From positions 1,612,001 to 1,676,000 of the forward strand of contig CAWHYG010000007.1 of NCBI GenBank assembly GCA_963833505.1: a DNA stretch of 64,000 nucleotides. Direction: 5' to 3'. Shown here piece after piece: positions 16,612-25,967 of the stretch (position 1 is the stretch's first letter; every line of letters starts with the position of its first letter). The position numbers and the translations under genes were made by a program. The stretch comes from CAWHYG01 sp963833505 (GTDB taxonomy: Bacteria; Eisenbacteria; RBG-16-71-46; CAIMUX01). The notes under the pieces are model-generated. The model had not been told where the DNA came from. It did not search any database and saw only the letters and a program-made list of their open reading frames with translations.

Positions 16612-17275
16612 GTTGGACCTCCCTCGAGGAACGTTCCTGTTGGCCTCCGGCCGCGCCGGCAATGCGCGGTCGCTTCACTTTGTGTGCAACTCTGATGATA
16701 TCACGCCTGGTATGCCGCGTCCAGTCTCTGACCGCGCGGCTCCCGCAGCCGGGGTGAGAGATGATCCTGCGACTGCCCGAAGCGCGTCATTGTCGAGAAC
16801 GCGGAAGTCGATCTCGATAGCGGCGCCTGCCCTGACTCGGCCCGGCCCCCTTCCCTCTGGACCTCTCCGACCGGTCCTGCCGGTACCGAAAGACAACTTG
16901 AGGCAAGCTGGCCGGGTCGATCGCACCAGAAGGGAGGATCGGCTATCCCGGCTGATACACCGTGACCTTACGGGTTCCCACGACGTCCAGCCGGATCCTC
17001 ATTGCGCCTCCAGGAGCGGTCCGCGGCGGACCTGCCGATGCGCTCGAACCAGCCGAGATTTCACGTGCGGAAAAGCATCTGAACTGACTTCAGCGCATGG
17101 ATCCGGGCGCACGGCGTCAAGCCGCCCTTGTACGCGAACGGGCCGACCGGGGCGCCGCGGGCCCCCAGATCCCGGGAATCCGCCGGAGCCGGTCGCACCG
17201 ACGTGCCCGCCGGCTCCACTCGCCGTTTCGGCTGCGGGCGACCGGCGTTCGGGCCCGATTGGCCCGGGTGGGCTC
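16612..17275. other. Stretch without a supported gene, left of the type I-G array
   Basis: Open frames here are short or overlap in every phase with unnatural composition. The only suggestive item is a 19-codon frame on the - strand (16943-17002; MRIRLDVVGTRKVTVYQPG) behind GGAGG, possibly a gene remnant. Since the array leader is on the other side, this is the trailer end of the array. Confidence 0.5.
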
Positions 17276-20200
17276 GTTTCACCGCGGACGCGGCTTCGCA
17301 GCCGCGGAACGGACCCGATTGGGGGGGAAGCTGGAGCCTGAGGGACCGCCACTTCAATGGGGCCGCGGCTTCACAGCCGCGGAATGGCTGCGGGCTGCCG
17401 AGGCAGAGGCCTGGGCCGACGCCGCGCTTCAATGGGGCCGCGGCTTCACAGCCGCGGAATGGGGTCACGATCTACGGCCTCCATGCCTCGGTTCTGGTTC
17501 AGCTTCAATGGGGCCGCGGCTTCACAGCCGCGGAATGATGCATCCTCCGTTTCCGTTTTGTTTCGCGCCCAGCGTGGCTTCAATGGGGCCGCGGCTTCAC
17601 AGCCGCGGAATGAAGAACACGAAATCGAGGTCTCAGTGACCGCGCACCAGCTTCAATGGGGCCGCGGCTTCACAGCCGCGGAATGGAGCCGGATGGCCGC
17701 GGCCAGAAGCAGGAACCCCCGCGCTTCAATGGGGCCGCGGCTTCACAGCCGCGGAATGCGAGAAGGTGCCGGTGATGCTGGCCAGCGGCTACTAGCTTCA
17801 ATGGGGCCGCGGCTTCACAGCCGCGGAATGGTCGGTCGTGCTTCGTCCGGATGCCGTCGTCGCCGCCGTGGCTTCAATGGGGCCGCGGCTTCACAGCCGC
17901 GGAATGGATCCAGCCCGAATAGATGATTTCGATCTGCCGGGGCTTCAATGGGGCCGCGGCTTCACAGCCGCGGAATGACGCCCAGGCCATGAATCTAGCG
18001 GGCCGCGACAACTGGCTTCAATGGGGCCGCGGCTTCACAGCCGCGGAATGGGAGCACGTGCTCGAGATCCTCGGATCCGCCCGGCCGCCGCTTCAATGGG
18101 GCTGCGGCTTCACAGCCGCGGAATGCATGCGGGCCAGACGGCCCATCTCGGCGCCGCCCGTGCTTCAATGGGGCCGCGGCTTCACAGCCGCGGAATGATT
18201 TGAAGGTGAAGTAGAACCGCTCGGGAACGGACTGGCTTCAATGGGGCCGCGGCTTCACAGCCGCGGAATGGCCTTGGCGGCGCTCCAGAAATTCCCCTCG
18301 GCTGCGCTTCAATGGGGCCGCGGCTTCACAGCCGCGGAATGTCGGCAGACCCGGATGCACGACGCCGTCCCGGAGTTGCTTCAATGGGGCCGCGGCTTCA
18401 CAGCCGCGGAATGGATCCAGCCCGAATAGATGGTTTCGATCTGCCGGGGCTTCAATGGGGCCGCGGCTTCACAGCCGCGGAATGACGCCCAGGCCATGAA
18501 TCTAGCGGGCCGCGACAACTGGCTTCAATGGGGCCGCGGCTTCACAGCCGCGGAATGAACACCCTAGACTGCCGCCAGTGCAAGGCGCTGAAACTGCTTC
18601 AATGGGGCCGCGGCTTCACAGCCGCGGAATGAGCCCGGATCAGGCCATCAGCCGCCAGTGAGGCACGGCGCTTCAATGGGGCCGCGGCTTCACAGCCGCG
18701 GAATGGATCGATCGACCCAGAACTACGGCAAGGAGAAATCTAGCTTCAATGGGGCCGCGGCTTCACAGCCGCGGAATGCCGTTATTTCCGCTGATCCGCG
18801 TACACAACGTCGAGGCCGCTTCAATGGGGCCGCGGCTTCACAGCCGCGGAATGGTCGTCAGCAAGGCGTTGTACAACACGGCCGGCAAGCTTCAATGGGG
18901 CCGCGGCTTCACAGCCGCGGAATGAACTCCGGCGGATGGACGGTCAGGATCTACCGCACAGCTTCAATGGGGCCGCGGCTTCACAGCCGCGGAATGGATG
19001 AACGTAGCCTCACCGGTTCCTTCGTCGATCGTAGCTTCAATGGGGCCGCGGCTTCACAGCCGCGGAATGCAGTTCCTGCATCCGAAGACGGGCCAACCCT
19101 TCACGCGGCTTCAATGGGGCCGCGGCTTCACAGCCGCGGAATGCAGTACCCGACGTCGACACTTGGGAGCCGCTTTATCATGCTTCAATGGGGCCGCGGC
19201 TTCACAGCCGCGGAATGTGGTGGCGGTACTCACTGTCCACCTCCGATCTGCCTGCTTCAATGGGGCCGCGGCTTCACAGCCGCGGAATGTGATGCTCCTC
19301 GACCAGCCCGGACCCATCCGCGCGTAGCTTCAATGGGGCCGCGGCTTCACAGCCGCGGAATGTTCCAAGCGGCGGCGCGATCCTCTCTGGCGTACTTTTG
19401 CTTCAATGGGGCCGCGGCTTCACAGCCGCGGAATGATCAAGAGCACTTTGGGGGTCGTGTTGTACACGGCCGCTTCAATGGGGCCGCGGCTTCACAGCCG
19501 CGGAATGCGGGACCTGATCGACGTGTTGGATGCGGCGGCCAAGCTTCAATGGGGCCGCGGCTTCACAGCCGCGGAATGTCCCGTGGAGGTCGGTCCCGTG
19601 GAGGTCGGCCCCGTGGCTTCAATGGGGCCGCGGCTTCACAGCCGCGGAATGGTTTAAGTATCAGGTTATGAACGGGATCTATAACCTTGGCTTCAATGGG
19701 GCCGCGGCTTCACAGCCGCGGAATGGAGGTTGATCCCCGCACTCTGATCGCGAACCCCTCGCTTCAATGGGGCCGCGGCTTCACAGCCGCGGAATGCCGG
19801 CCGTGACCTGGCCGAACCCGTTCAACTCAAACTCGCTTCAATGGGGCCGCGGCTTCACAGCCGCGGAATGCTGCTGCCCAAGGTGCGTGATGGCCGGCTC
19901 AGAAAGTGGCTTCAATGGGGCCGCGGCTTCACAGCCGCGGAATGGTCCCGCATCGCTTCGAACGGCACGCCCTCTCCGGTCGGGCAGCTTCAATGGGGCC
20001 GCGGCTTCACAGCCGCGGAATGGTCGTCGAAGCGGATCTCGATGGGGTAGCCAAGGGTCTCGCTTCAATGGGGCCGCGGCTTCACAGCCGCGGAATGTCG
20101 CCACGCCGGCCCAGGACACGGACTCGACGCCGTCGCTTCAATGGGGCCGCGGCTTCACAGCCGCGGAATGGAGCTGAATGCGCACGCCCATTGTGACGAA

Positions 20201-21049
20201 TGTGGTTGCTTCAATGGGGCCGCGGCTTCACAGCCGCGGAATGCGCTGCCCTGCCAGATGTACGCGCCCTGCTCCGCAAGGCTTCAATGGGGCCGCGGCT
20301 TCACAGCCGCGGAATGGCGGACTCATGCAGCAGGCGAGGGAGAGGGGATACGCTTCAATGGGGCCGCGGCTTCACAGCCGCGGAATGTTGTGAACGGCGT
20401 GCCCATGAAGTTGATCCCGTTGCCGCTTCAATGGGGCCGCGGCTTCACAGCCGCGGAATGGCGGCTACAAACCCGGCTGGGCGCTGTACAGGTTCAAGGC
20501 TTCAATGGGGCCGCGGCTTCACAGCCGCGGAATGCGGGCAGACCCTCAATGAACTGCGGATGACACCTATGGCTTCAATGGGGCCGCGGCTTCACAGCCG
20601 CGGAATGGGCGCACCTCCGGGGCGCGTACCTCCAGGGCGCGGACCTCGCTTCAATGGGGCCGCGGCTTCACAGCCGCGGAATGTGGCGGATGCGTGTTCA
20701 GTGCCCGACCGCTCAGAGCTTGGCTTCAATGGGGCCGCGGCTTCACAGCCGCGGAATGCTCCGCTCGCTGGTGCGTCAGCACCGTGAATCCCCCACTGCT
20801 TCAATGGGGCCGCGGCTTCACAGCCGCGGAATGTTGGGACGTCATGGACGGCAAGGCCGTCAGTTTCGGGCTTCAATGGGGCCGCGGCTTCACAGCCGCG
20901 GAATGCGTTCGCTGGGTGAACAAAACGAACGGGATCGCCCTGCTTCAATGGGGCCGCGGCTTCACAGCCGCGGAATGGACGTGATGGCAAAACAGCTCGA
21001 GGCGGGGATGAGTGCTTCAATGGGGCCGCGGCTTCACAGCCGCGGAATG
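17276..21049 (-). CRISPR. Type I-G CRISPR array, 51 clear repeats plus one decayed terminal repeat
   Basis: The 36-bp repeat reads GCTTCAATGG...CCGCGGAATG on the + strand, with an 8-bp hairpin (CCGCGGCT, loop TCAC, AGCCGCGG). I count 51 repeats from 17351 to 21049, spaced about 71-76 bp, with spacers of about 34-40 bp, plus a strongly decayed repeat at 17276-17311. Read on the - strand each repeat ends in ATTGAAGC, like the usual 8-nt crRNA handle, so transcription is leftward from the cas2 side. The decayed repeat and the variant repeats at 17351 (A for G) and 18090 (T for C) lie toward the left, the old end. Two neighbouring spacers are duplicated (17907-18014 and 18414-18521). Confidence 0.97.
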
Positions 21050-21304
21050 AGCGCCCGGTCCAACCTCTCACAGCGCAGCGGTTTGGCGCCGCGGTTGCGA
21101 GCGGCCGGCCGGGAACCGGGATGAGCGTACCACGAAAACGGAGGCTGGTCTCCCATCTTTCGACTTTCCAAGAAGTTGGCGCCGCGAGCGACCCCCGGAA
21201 TCTCTCCATCACATGGGCGCTCGAAGGAGGCCAGAATATATCAAAGAACGTCCCTGCCGGCGTCGCCTCGCTCCTCGCCACCGGTCGGCGGGGCATGCGC
21301 GGCC
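21050..21304 (-). promoter_or_regulatory. Leader of the type I-G array
   Basis: 255 bp with no gene, between the cas2 stop and the last clear repeat, on the side that crRNA polarity and repeat decay both mark as the growing end. It contains an AT-rich patch, GATATATTC on the - strand near 21230-21245, that could be a -10 region. I see no good -35 partner. It should hold the array promoter and the integration signals for Cas1-Cas2. Confidence 0.65.
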
Positions 21305-21595
21305 TCACACGACGACCGCCCCCGATTCCGGGAGCGCAAGGTGCCGGCCGACAAACTGGATGCATTCGTCTCCTCGGCCCTCAAGCGGGCCCAGATCCAC
21401 GATCATCACCCGATCCTCCCGGTGATGAATGATCGAGGTGACCGCCTCAAGCAACAGGATGCGCTCCTTGGCCGACAGGCGGCAGAGGAAAACGCTGTAT
21501 TGAACCGGATCTCCGAACCCGCACATCTTCTTGTAGATCCGCCGCAGCCGCTTGGCGTCGGAGACATCGTAACTCACCAGGAACCGGTTACGCAC
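21305..21595 (-). CDS. cas2: CRISPR adaptation endonuclease-fold protein Cas2
   Basis: 96 residues from a GTG at 21595, three bases after the cas4-cas1 stop. Typical Cas2: a first beta strand with the conserved Asp (FLVSYDVSDAKRLRRIYK), then FGDPVQYSVFLCRLS and the late strand RVMIVDLG. Cas2 dimers bridge two Cas1 dimers during spacer integration. It is the last gene of the I-G operon, next to the leader. Confidence 0.96.
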   Translation of the reverse strand: MRNRFLVSYDVSDAKRLRRIYKKMCGFGDPVQYSVFLCRLSAKERILLLEAVTSIIHHREDRVMIVDLGPLEGRGDECIQFVGRHLALPESGAVVV

Positions 21596-21598
21596 GGC

Positions 21599-23395
21599 TC
21601 ACCTCGTCCGGAATGGAGGATACTCGGGGATCTCTTCACCGAGCCAGCGCGCCAGAAGCCGGGCCTGGATCTCCAGGACGCGCCGGTAGGAAACCGAGTA
21701 ACCGAAAAGCGGATGGGTCACGCATGCTTCGAGCCGGCGCTCGAGCGCGCCAATGGCGGCCTTTCTCCCCGCCGCGGTCAACGCGCAGGCGCCGGCCCGC
21801 ATGATGAAGTCGGCCCCGCGCGTCTCCCCGGTGTTGACCAGTTGCAGCACGACGGAATCGGCGATGAGCGGCCGGAACTCCTCCATGAGATCGAGGGCCA
21901 GGGCGGGCCGGCCGTAGCGCGGCTGATGGAAGAAGCCGAGGAACGGATCGAACCCCACCGATTGAGCCGCCAGCAACGTCTCCTTGGTCAGGATGGCATA
22001 GAGAAAGGAGAGAAGACAGTTCACCGGATCCTTGGGCGGACGCCGGTTGCGTCCGTTGAAGTCGAAGGTCAGCTTGTCCCCGGCCGGCGGCCGGAGAAGC
22101 TGGCCGAAATGGCTGAAGTAGAGGCGCGCGGCCGCTCCCTCCAAGCCGAGGAGCGAACCGATCTCCGTCGCGCGAGTCGCCGCGAAGGCAAGGCGCGTCA
22201 TCTCCTTCAGGGTCGAGGCGGGCGGCTCCTCGAGGTTCCGGCGAAGGAGCGTCCGGCAGTTGAGAATCTTGCCGCGCACGAACCGGGCCGCGACCCGAAG
22301 CGAAGCGGCGGGATCCGCGGCCAGCGCGAATTGCCGGCGTCGCAGCTCGACGTTCTTGTGGCCCATGCCGGCGGTGACGCCGTTGAACCATCCTCCATAG
22401 GAGAAGTAGCTCACGGGGATCTGCCAGCGGCACAGCTCCTGGACAAGCTGGGTCGAGATCTGGACCGCTCCGTAGAGGTTCACCTGGGAGACGTCCATCA
22501 GCTTCACGTCGGCGGCGACGCCCCCCTTGAGGTGAACCTGGATGCGATCCCCGTGCTTGCCGGCGAAGGCTCCCTGGTCCTGAAGGTAGAGCGGCTCCCG
22601 ATCCCCCCGAGCAGGGACCAGGCGGCGGACGTCATCCGCGCTCACCTCTCCGCGATGGGCGGACAAGAAATGGACTTCATCGGGAAGGCAGATGCCGACC
22701 AGGGAACACCCGGGACACTTGGGGCTGTCTGCAAGGGGTTCAGGAATGCGCCCGGCGGCCGCCGTCTGCCGCGCCTGCGCCGCGAGCGCCAGCGTCCGCG
22801 TCACCAGCTCTTCGTCAAAGGCGACCGTGACCCGTTCCTTCGATTCCGCATAGTAGATGGAGCCCTGATCGCACTGGTAGCCGTTCGCCCGGAGGATGAT
22901 GCCTTGGGCGCAAAGCTGCACGCGCTCCGGCTCGTACGGCCCGCCCGCGGGGACCGGCCCTTTCTTGTAATCAATGGGTACGCAGCGTCCTCCATCGAAT
23001 TCAGCGAGGTCGATCCTGGCGATCAGCTTCGCCTCCGGGTCGGAGAGCATCAGCGAGGTCGCCTGTTCCACGGAGGGTTCACCCGTGATTTCGGCCGGCG
23101 CCGCGACCATCGGGGGCTCGCCGGTTGGCGCCCCTTCGGGTCGTGCGCCGGTGGTTGCGGCTTGGGCCTGCGGCTCTTGGGCCGCTGGTTCGCGCGCCTC
23201 GGCGGGCGCGCCCGGTGCTTCGGCCGGCGCGCCGCGCGCTTCGTCCACCCGCCGATGCTGGAATCGACCTTCCACCGTGTCCGCGCTGTCCTCGAATTCT
23301 CCTTGGACCCATTCCAGAAAGAAGAGCCGCGGGCAATAGGCGAACTCGTTCAGCATCCTCGCGGGGAGAAGATCGGGGATGTCGTCGGTGTCCAT
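21599..23395 (-). CDS. cas4-cas1: Cas4-Cas1 fusion
   Basis: 598 residues from the ATG at 23395, five bases after the csb2 stop; the frame is open far upstream but only as a shadow. The Cas4 part (to about 270) has the RecB-like nuclease motifs IARIDLAEFDG and PIDYKKGPVP and the iron-sulfur cysteines YCPRL and CPGCSLVGIC. The Cas1 part has the catalytic Glu (LGLEGAAARLYF), His (FFHQPRYGRPA) and second acid (LDLMEEFRP). The fusion trims and integrates spacers and is typical of subtype I-G (Geobacter type). A low-complexity Ala/Pro/Glu insertion of about 50 residues (about 52-108) interrupts Cas4 before its nuclease motifs, which is unusual. Confidence 0.95.
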   Translation of the reverse strand: MDTDDIPDLLPARMLNEFAYCPRLFFLEWVQGEFEDSADTVEGRFQHRRVDEARGAPAEAPGAPAEAREPAAQEPQAQAATTGARPEGAPTGEPPMVAAPAEITGEPSVEQATSLMLSDPEAKLIARIDLAEFDGGRCVPIDYKKGPVPAGGPYEPERVQLCAQGIILRANGYQCDQGSIYYAESKERVTVAFDEELVTRTLALAAQARQTAAAGRIPEPLADSPKCPGCSLVGICLPDEVHFLSAHRGEVSADDVRRLVPARGDREPLYLQDQGAFAGKHGDRIQVHLKGGVAADVKLMDVSQVNLYGAVQISTQLVQELCRWQIPVSYFSYGGWFNGVTAGMGHKNVELRRRQFALAADPAASLRVAARFVRGKILNCRTLLRRNLEEPPASTLKEMTRLAFAATRATEIGSLLGLEGAAARLYFSHFGQLLRPPAGDKLTFDFNGRNRRPPKDPVNCLLSFLYAILTKETLLAAQSVGFDPFLGFFHQPRYGRPALALDLMEEFRPLIADSVVLQLVNTGETRGADFIMRAGACALTAAGRKAAIGALERRLEACVTHPLFGYSVSYRRVLEIQARLLARWLGEEIPEYPPFRTR

Positions 23396-23400
23396 CGTGA

Positions 23401-24948
23401 TCAGCTTTCGACCGGGCCGAAGAGTCCCAATCCGTAATGCGATCCGTACCCGAGCGCCAGCGGCCCGCGCACCGGCTGCGCGAATTCGATTTCGAACCCG
23501 AATCCCAACGCCAGCGCGGGGCCGGAACCCCGCCGCCGCCACCGGCGGAATTCCAGCCATCGGGTCTTGTGTCCGCCGCGCTCGTGCGATTCCAGACCCA
23601 CGACCCTTGCCGGCGGCGGAAACCCTCTTCGCTCCAGCTCCAACCCGAGCTGCTCCCCCGGACCATCCTTCCCCTTGCGCTTGGGATGGCGTGGCAGAAG
23701 AAAGGGAGTCCACGACCGCCAGACGAGCGATTCGGCGCAGAGAGGACCGCCGTTCGAGAGGTCTCCCAGACCGAGAAGCAGCGCATCGATCGGGTGTGGA
23801 TCGCCGCGGCGCACCAGCGTTCGCAGCTCCGAGAACGCCCGCCGTTCTTCCGGACCGAATCCATCGGTGGAAACTAGGGTCAGGGTGTCGATCCGACCGT
23901 CTCCATCTTCGTCCGCCGGAAGGTAGTGGGCGTGCGCGTGCCCTTCGAGCGGTTTCCGGTCCTGGCCCTTGCCGGAAAGGGTTCGAGAGGACCGTCCATC
24001 GAAGAGGCGGCCGAACAGGGATTGCAGCGCATCGCGAGCCAGGTCCGCGACCTCGACGGTGTCCGTGATCCTCGGCAACACCTGGGCATGCAAGCTGAAT
24101 CGAGCCACGCACGGAGCGTTCCGGCCGTTCCAGTACTCGCCAGAGACGGGTGGAGCCGGCATTTCCTGCAACTTCCGGGTCGCGTACCGGACCCATCTTC
24201 CCCCGGGCGGACATCGCGGATCGAGCTTCCGCTTGCGAAGCTCCCCAACGTCGACGAGAAGCGGATGGCCCGGGTCTGAGAGCGACGGACTGGAGCTTCC
24301 GGCCTCCCAGCAGAGGACCCGCACCGATTCGGTCCCCGCGGGTGTCGGCTCCTCCTCGGAAAGCGGCCAGGCGTTCCACTCCGGGGCGAGCCCGAATTCG
24401 GATGTGTTCACAGTCGCTTCGGCGTTCATCCCGCGCTTCCCCCCAGCGCTTTCCATCGCGCCACCGGGAGGTCCGTTCACCAGTTCCGCCTGACACCAGG
24501 ACTCGGCTCGCCCCAGGTAGGACAGGCCGGCCAGAAGCTGCTCGAGCAGGCTCCTCTCGTCATTGCGGAGCTCCAAGTCAGGCCAACCGATGAGGAGCGT
24601 GGCTCCGGGCTCGAAAACGCGAAAGCTGTCGAAGACCAGCGTCTTGGCATCCGACTTCATCTTGTTCCAGTTCTTGAACCAGGGCATGTACTGCCGCGTG
24701 TGGCCGTGCGTGACGGCGGGAAGACACAGGTGCGGCGGCTTGGATAGCCGCGCCAGAAGGGTCCCGCAGGCTGCCTCGTCCTGCGCCGAACCGCCTTCCC
24801 GCCGCACGGTCTGGAACCACGAAGCCGCCAGGCCTCGCAGCAATCTCCAGGGAGACGGAGGCCACTCCCCCGTTCCCTCGTTCACATGATTCCCCCAGGG
24901 CGTCGCGTGATAACGGCCCGCGAGGAACCGGAGGCAAATCGTGGTCAC
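23401..24948 (-). CDS. csb2: Csb2, Cas5-Cas6-type subunit of I-G Cascade
   Basis: 515 residues from a GTG overlapping the csb1 stop by four bases (GTGA). The N terminus (TICLRFLAGRYHATPWG, then EWPPSPWRLLRGLAASW) is the hallmark of Csb2 (GSU0054 family). A second hallmark is HAHYLPADEDGDGRIDTLTL near residue 350. In I-G systems Csb2 combines a Cas5-like and a Cas6-like part, so it should process the hairpin repeat and hold the crRNA handle. It is the only Cas6-like protein in the window. Confidence 0.92.
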   Translation of the reverse strand: MTTICLRFLAGRYHATPWGNHVNEGTGEWPPSPWRLLRGLAASWFQTVRREGGSAQDEAACGTLLARLSKPPHLCLPAVTHGHTRQYMPWFKNWNKMKSDAKTLVFDSFRVFEPGATLLIGWPDLELRNDERSLLEQLLAGLSYLGRAESWCQAELVNGPPGGAMESAGGKRGMNAEATVNTSEFGLAPEWNAWPLSEEEPTPAGTESVRVLCWEAGSSSPSLSDPGHPLLVDVGELRKRKLDPRCPPGGRWVRYATRKLQEMPAPPVSGEYWNGRNAPCVARFSLHAQVLPRITDTVEVADLARDALQSLFGRLFDGRSSRTLSGKGQDRKPLEGHAHAHYLPADEDGDGRIDTLTLVSTDGFGPEERRAFSELRTLVRRGDPHPIDALLLGLGDLSNGGPLCAESLVWRSWTPFLLPRHPKRKGKDGPGEQLGLELERRGFPPPARVVGLESHERGGHKTRWLEFRRWRRRGSGPALALGFGFEIEFAQPVRGPLALGYGSHYGLGLFGPVES

Positions 24949-25967
24949 TCGTCTGCCTCCTCCTCTTCGTCCTCGCCGTTACCCTTGCCTTTCGCGTCTT
25001 TGCGCTTCGCGGCCCCTTCCTTGGGCGGCTTCCAGGTGACCCGCGTGATCGCGGGCCGGGCCAACCCGTCGGCGCAGCCGCGGATCGCCTCCGGCAGCTC
25101 CCCGGACAGCTCCTTGAGGGACGGAAGCTCAAAGTTCTCCGGGCGAGTGGCGCGCACCTCGATGCACTCGAGGTCGCAGGCGCTCCGGAGTCGCATGGAG
25201 GCTTCGAGGAATCGACGGACCTTCCAGAGGCCGACCAGGACGAGCAGGCGCTCCGCCTTCTCCCCCAGCCCGTAGCCGCGCAAGGTCGCAAGATCGACAT
25301 TGAAGAAGGCACGGAGGTCTCCGGCCACGAACTCGGTCCGGTGGAAGGGAACGTTGCCGAACCCTTTCGCGGTGTCGCCGGAAGGATTCACGCGGTCGTT
25401 CTTGACGCCTCCGCTTTCGGCGGCACGCACGTCCCGCGCCTCGACGAAGGAAGACAGGATCCGCACGAGGCGAAACCGCCCGCCGGCGAGCTCCTTCTTG
25501 GCGAGGAAGAGACCATGGAGGACGGCGTTGGGATCGTACTTGAAGACGGTCCTGGCGAGAAGCCTTCGATCGGTGGCGCGGCCGCTGGAGGCGTTCAAAG
25601 TCTTGCTCAAGAGATCAAAGAAGCTCCGATCCGCGCTCTCGAGAATGTAGGGCGAGTTCAGCCGATGCGCTTCCAGGATCGAGTTGGTCAGGATCTCGCC
25701 TTTCTCGTCGACCACCGCGACATAGGGCAACCCTTCCAGCTCCGCGACGAGACTGTTGGAGGCCTCGTCCCAGCAAACGGTCTCCAGCCGGTTGGCCATC
25801 GATTGCGCCGACTCGACCAGGAGCATCTCCGACCCTCCCGGAAGCGAGTAGGTGGCTGGTCCGAGGTCCGGGAATCCGGTCGGCTGGAACCTCTCCCCTT
25901 GCAGTGGCCGGAGTCGGGCGTCCACGAGTATCCGCTGAGCCCCGTCGAGTTGTGTCCACTTCATCAC
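24945..25967 (-). CDS. csb1: Csb1, Cas7-type backbone subunit of I-G Cascade
   Basis: 340 residues from GTG 25967 (or ATG 25964), overlapping the csx17 stop. The family signature is clear: LVESAQSMANRLE in the first 70 residues, FKYDPNAVLHGLFLAKKEL in the middle and RVLFL-type strands around it. Csb1 (GSU0053 family) forms the crRNA-binding filament. The C-terminal 30 residues are a charged Lys/Glu tail (EGAAKRKDAKGKGNGEDEEE), which many homologues lack as far as I know. Translation is coupled to both neighbours. Confidence 0.92.
   Translation of the reverse strand: MMKWTQLDGAQRILVDARLRPLQGERFQPTGFPDLGPATYSLPGGSEMLLVESAQSMANRLETVCWDEASNSLVAELEGLPYVAVVDEKGEILTNSILEAHRLNSPYILESADRSFFDLLSKTLNASSGRATDRRLLARTVFKYDPNAVLHGLFLAKKELAGGRFRLVRILSSFVEARDVRAAESGGVKNDRVNPSGDTAKGFGNVPFHRTEFVAGDLRAFFNVDLATLRGYGLGEKAERLLVLVGLWKVRRFLEASMRLRSACDLECIEVRATRPENFELPSLKELSGELPEAIRGCADGLARPAITRVTWKPPKEGAAKRKDAKGKGNGEDEEEEADE

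Noticed and set aside
16943..17002. 19-codon - strand frame behind GGAGG (MRIRLDVVGTRKVTVYQPG)
   Set aside because: Plausible ribosome site but too short and without a family; mentioned only as a possible remnant.
17097..21124. Open frames across the I-G array repeating SMGPRLHSRGM or NGAAASQPRN
   Set aside because: These are translations of the 36-bp CRISPR repeat, not genes.
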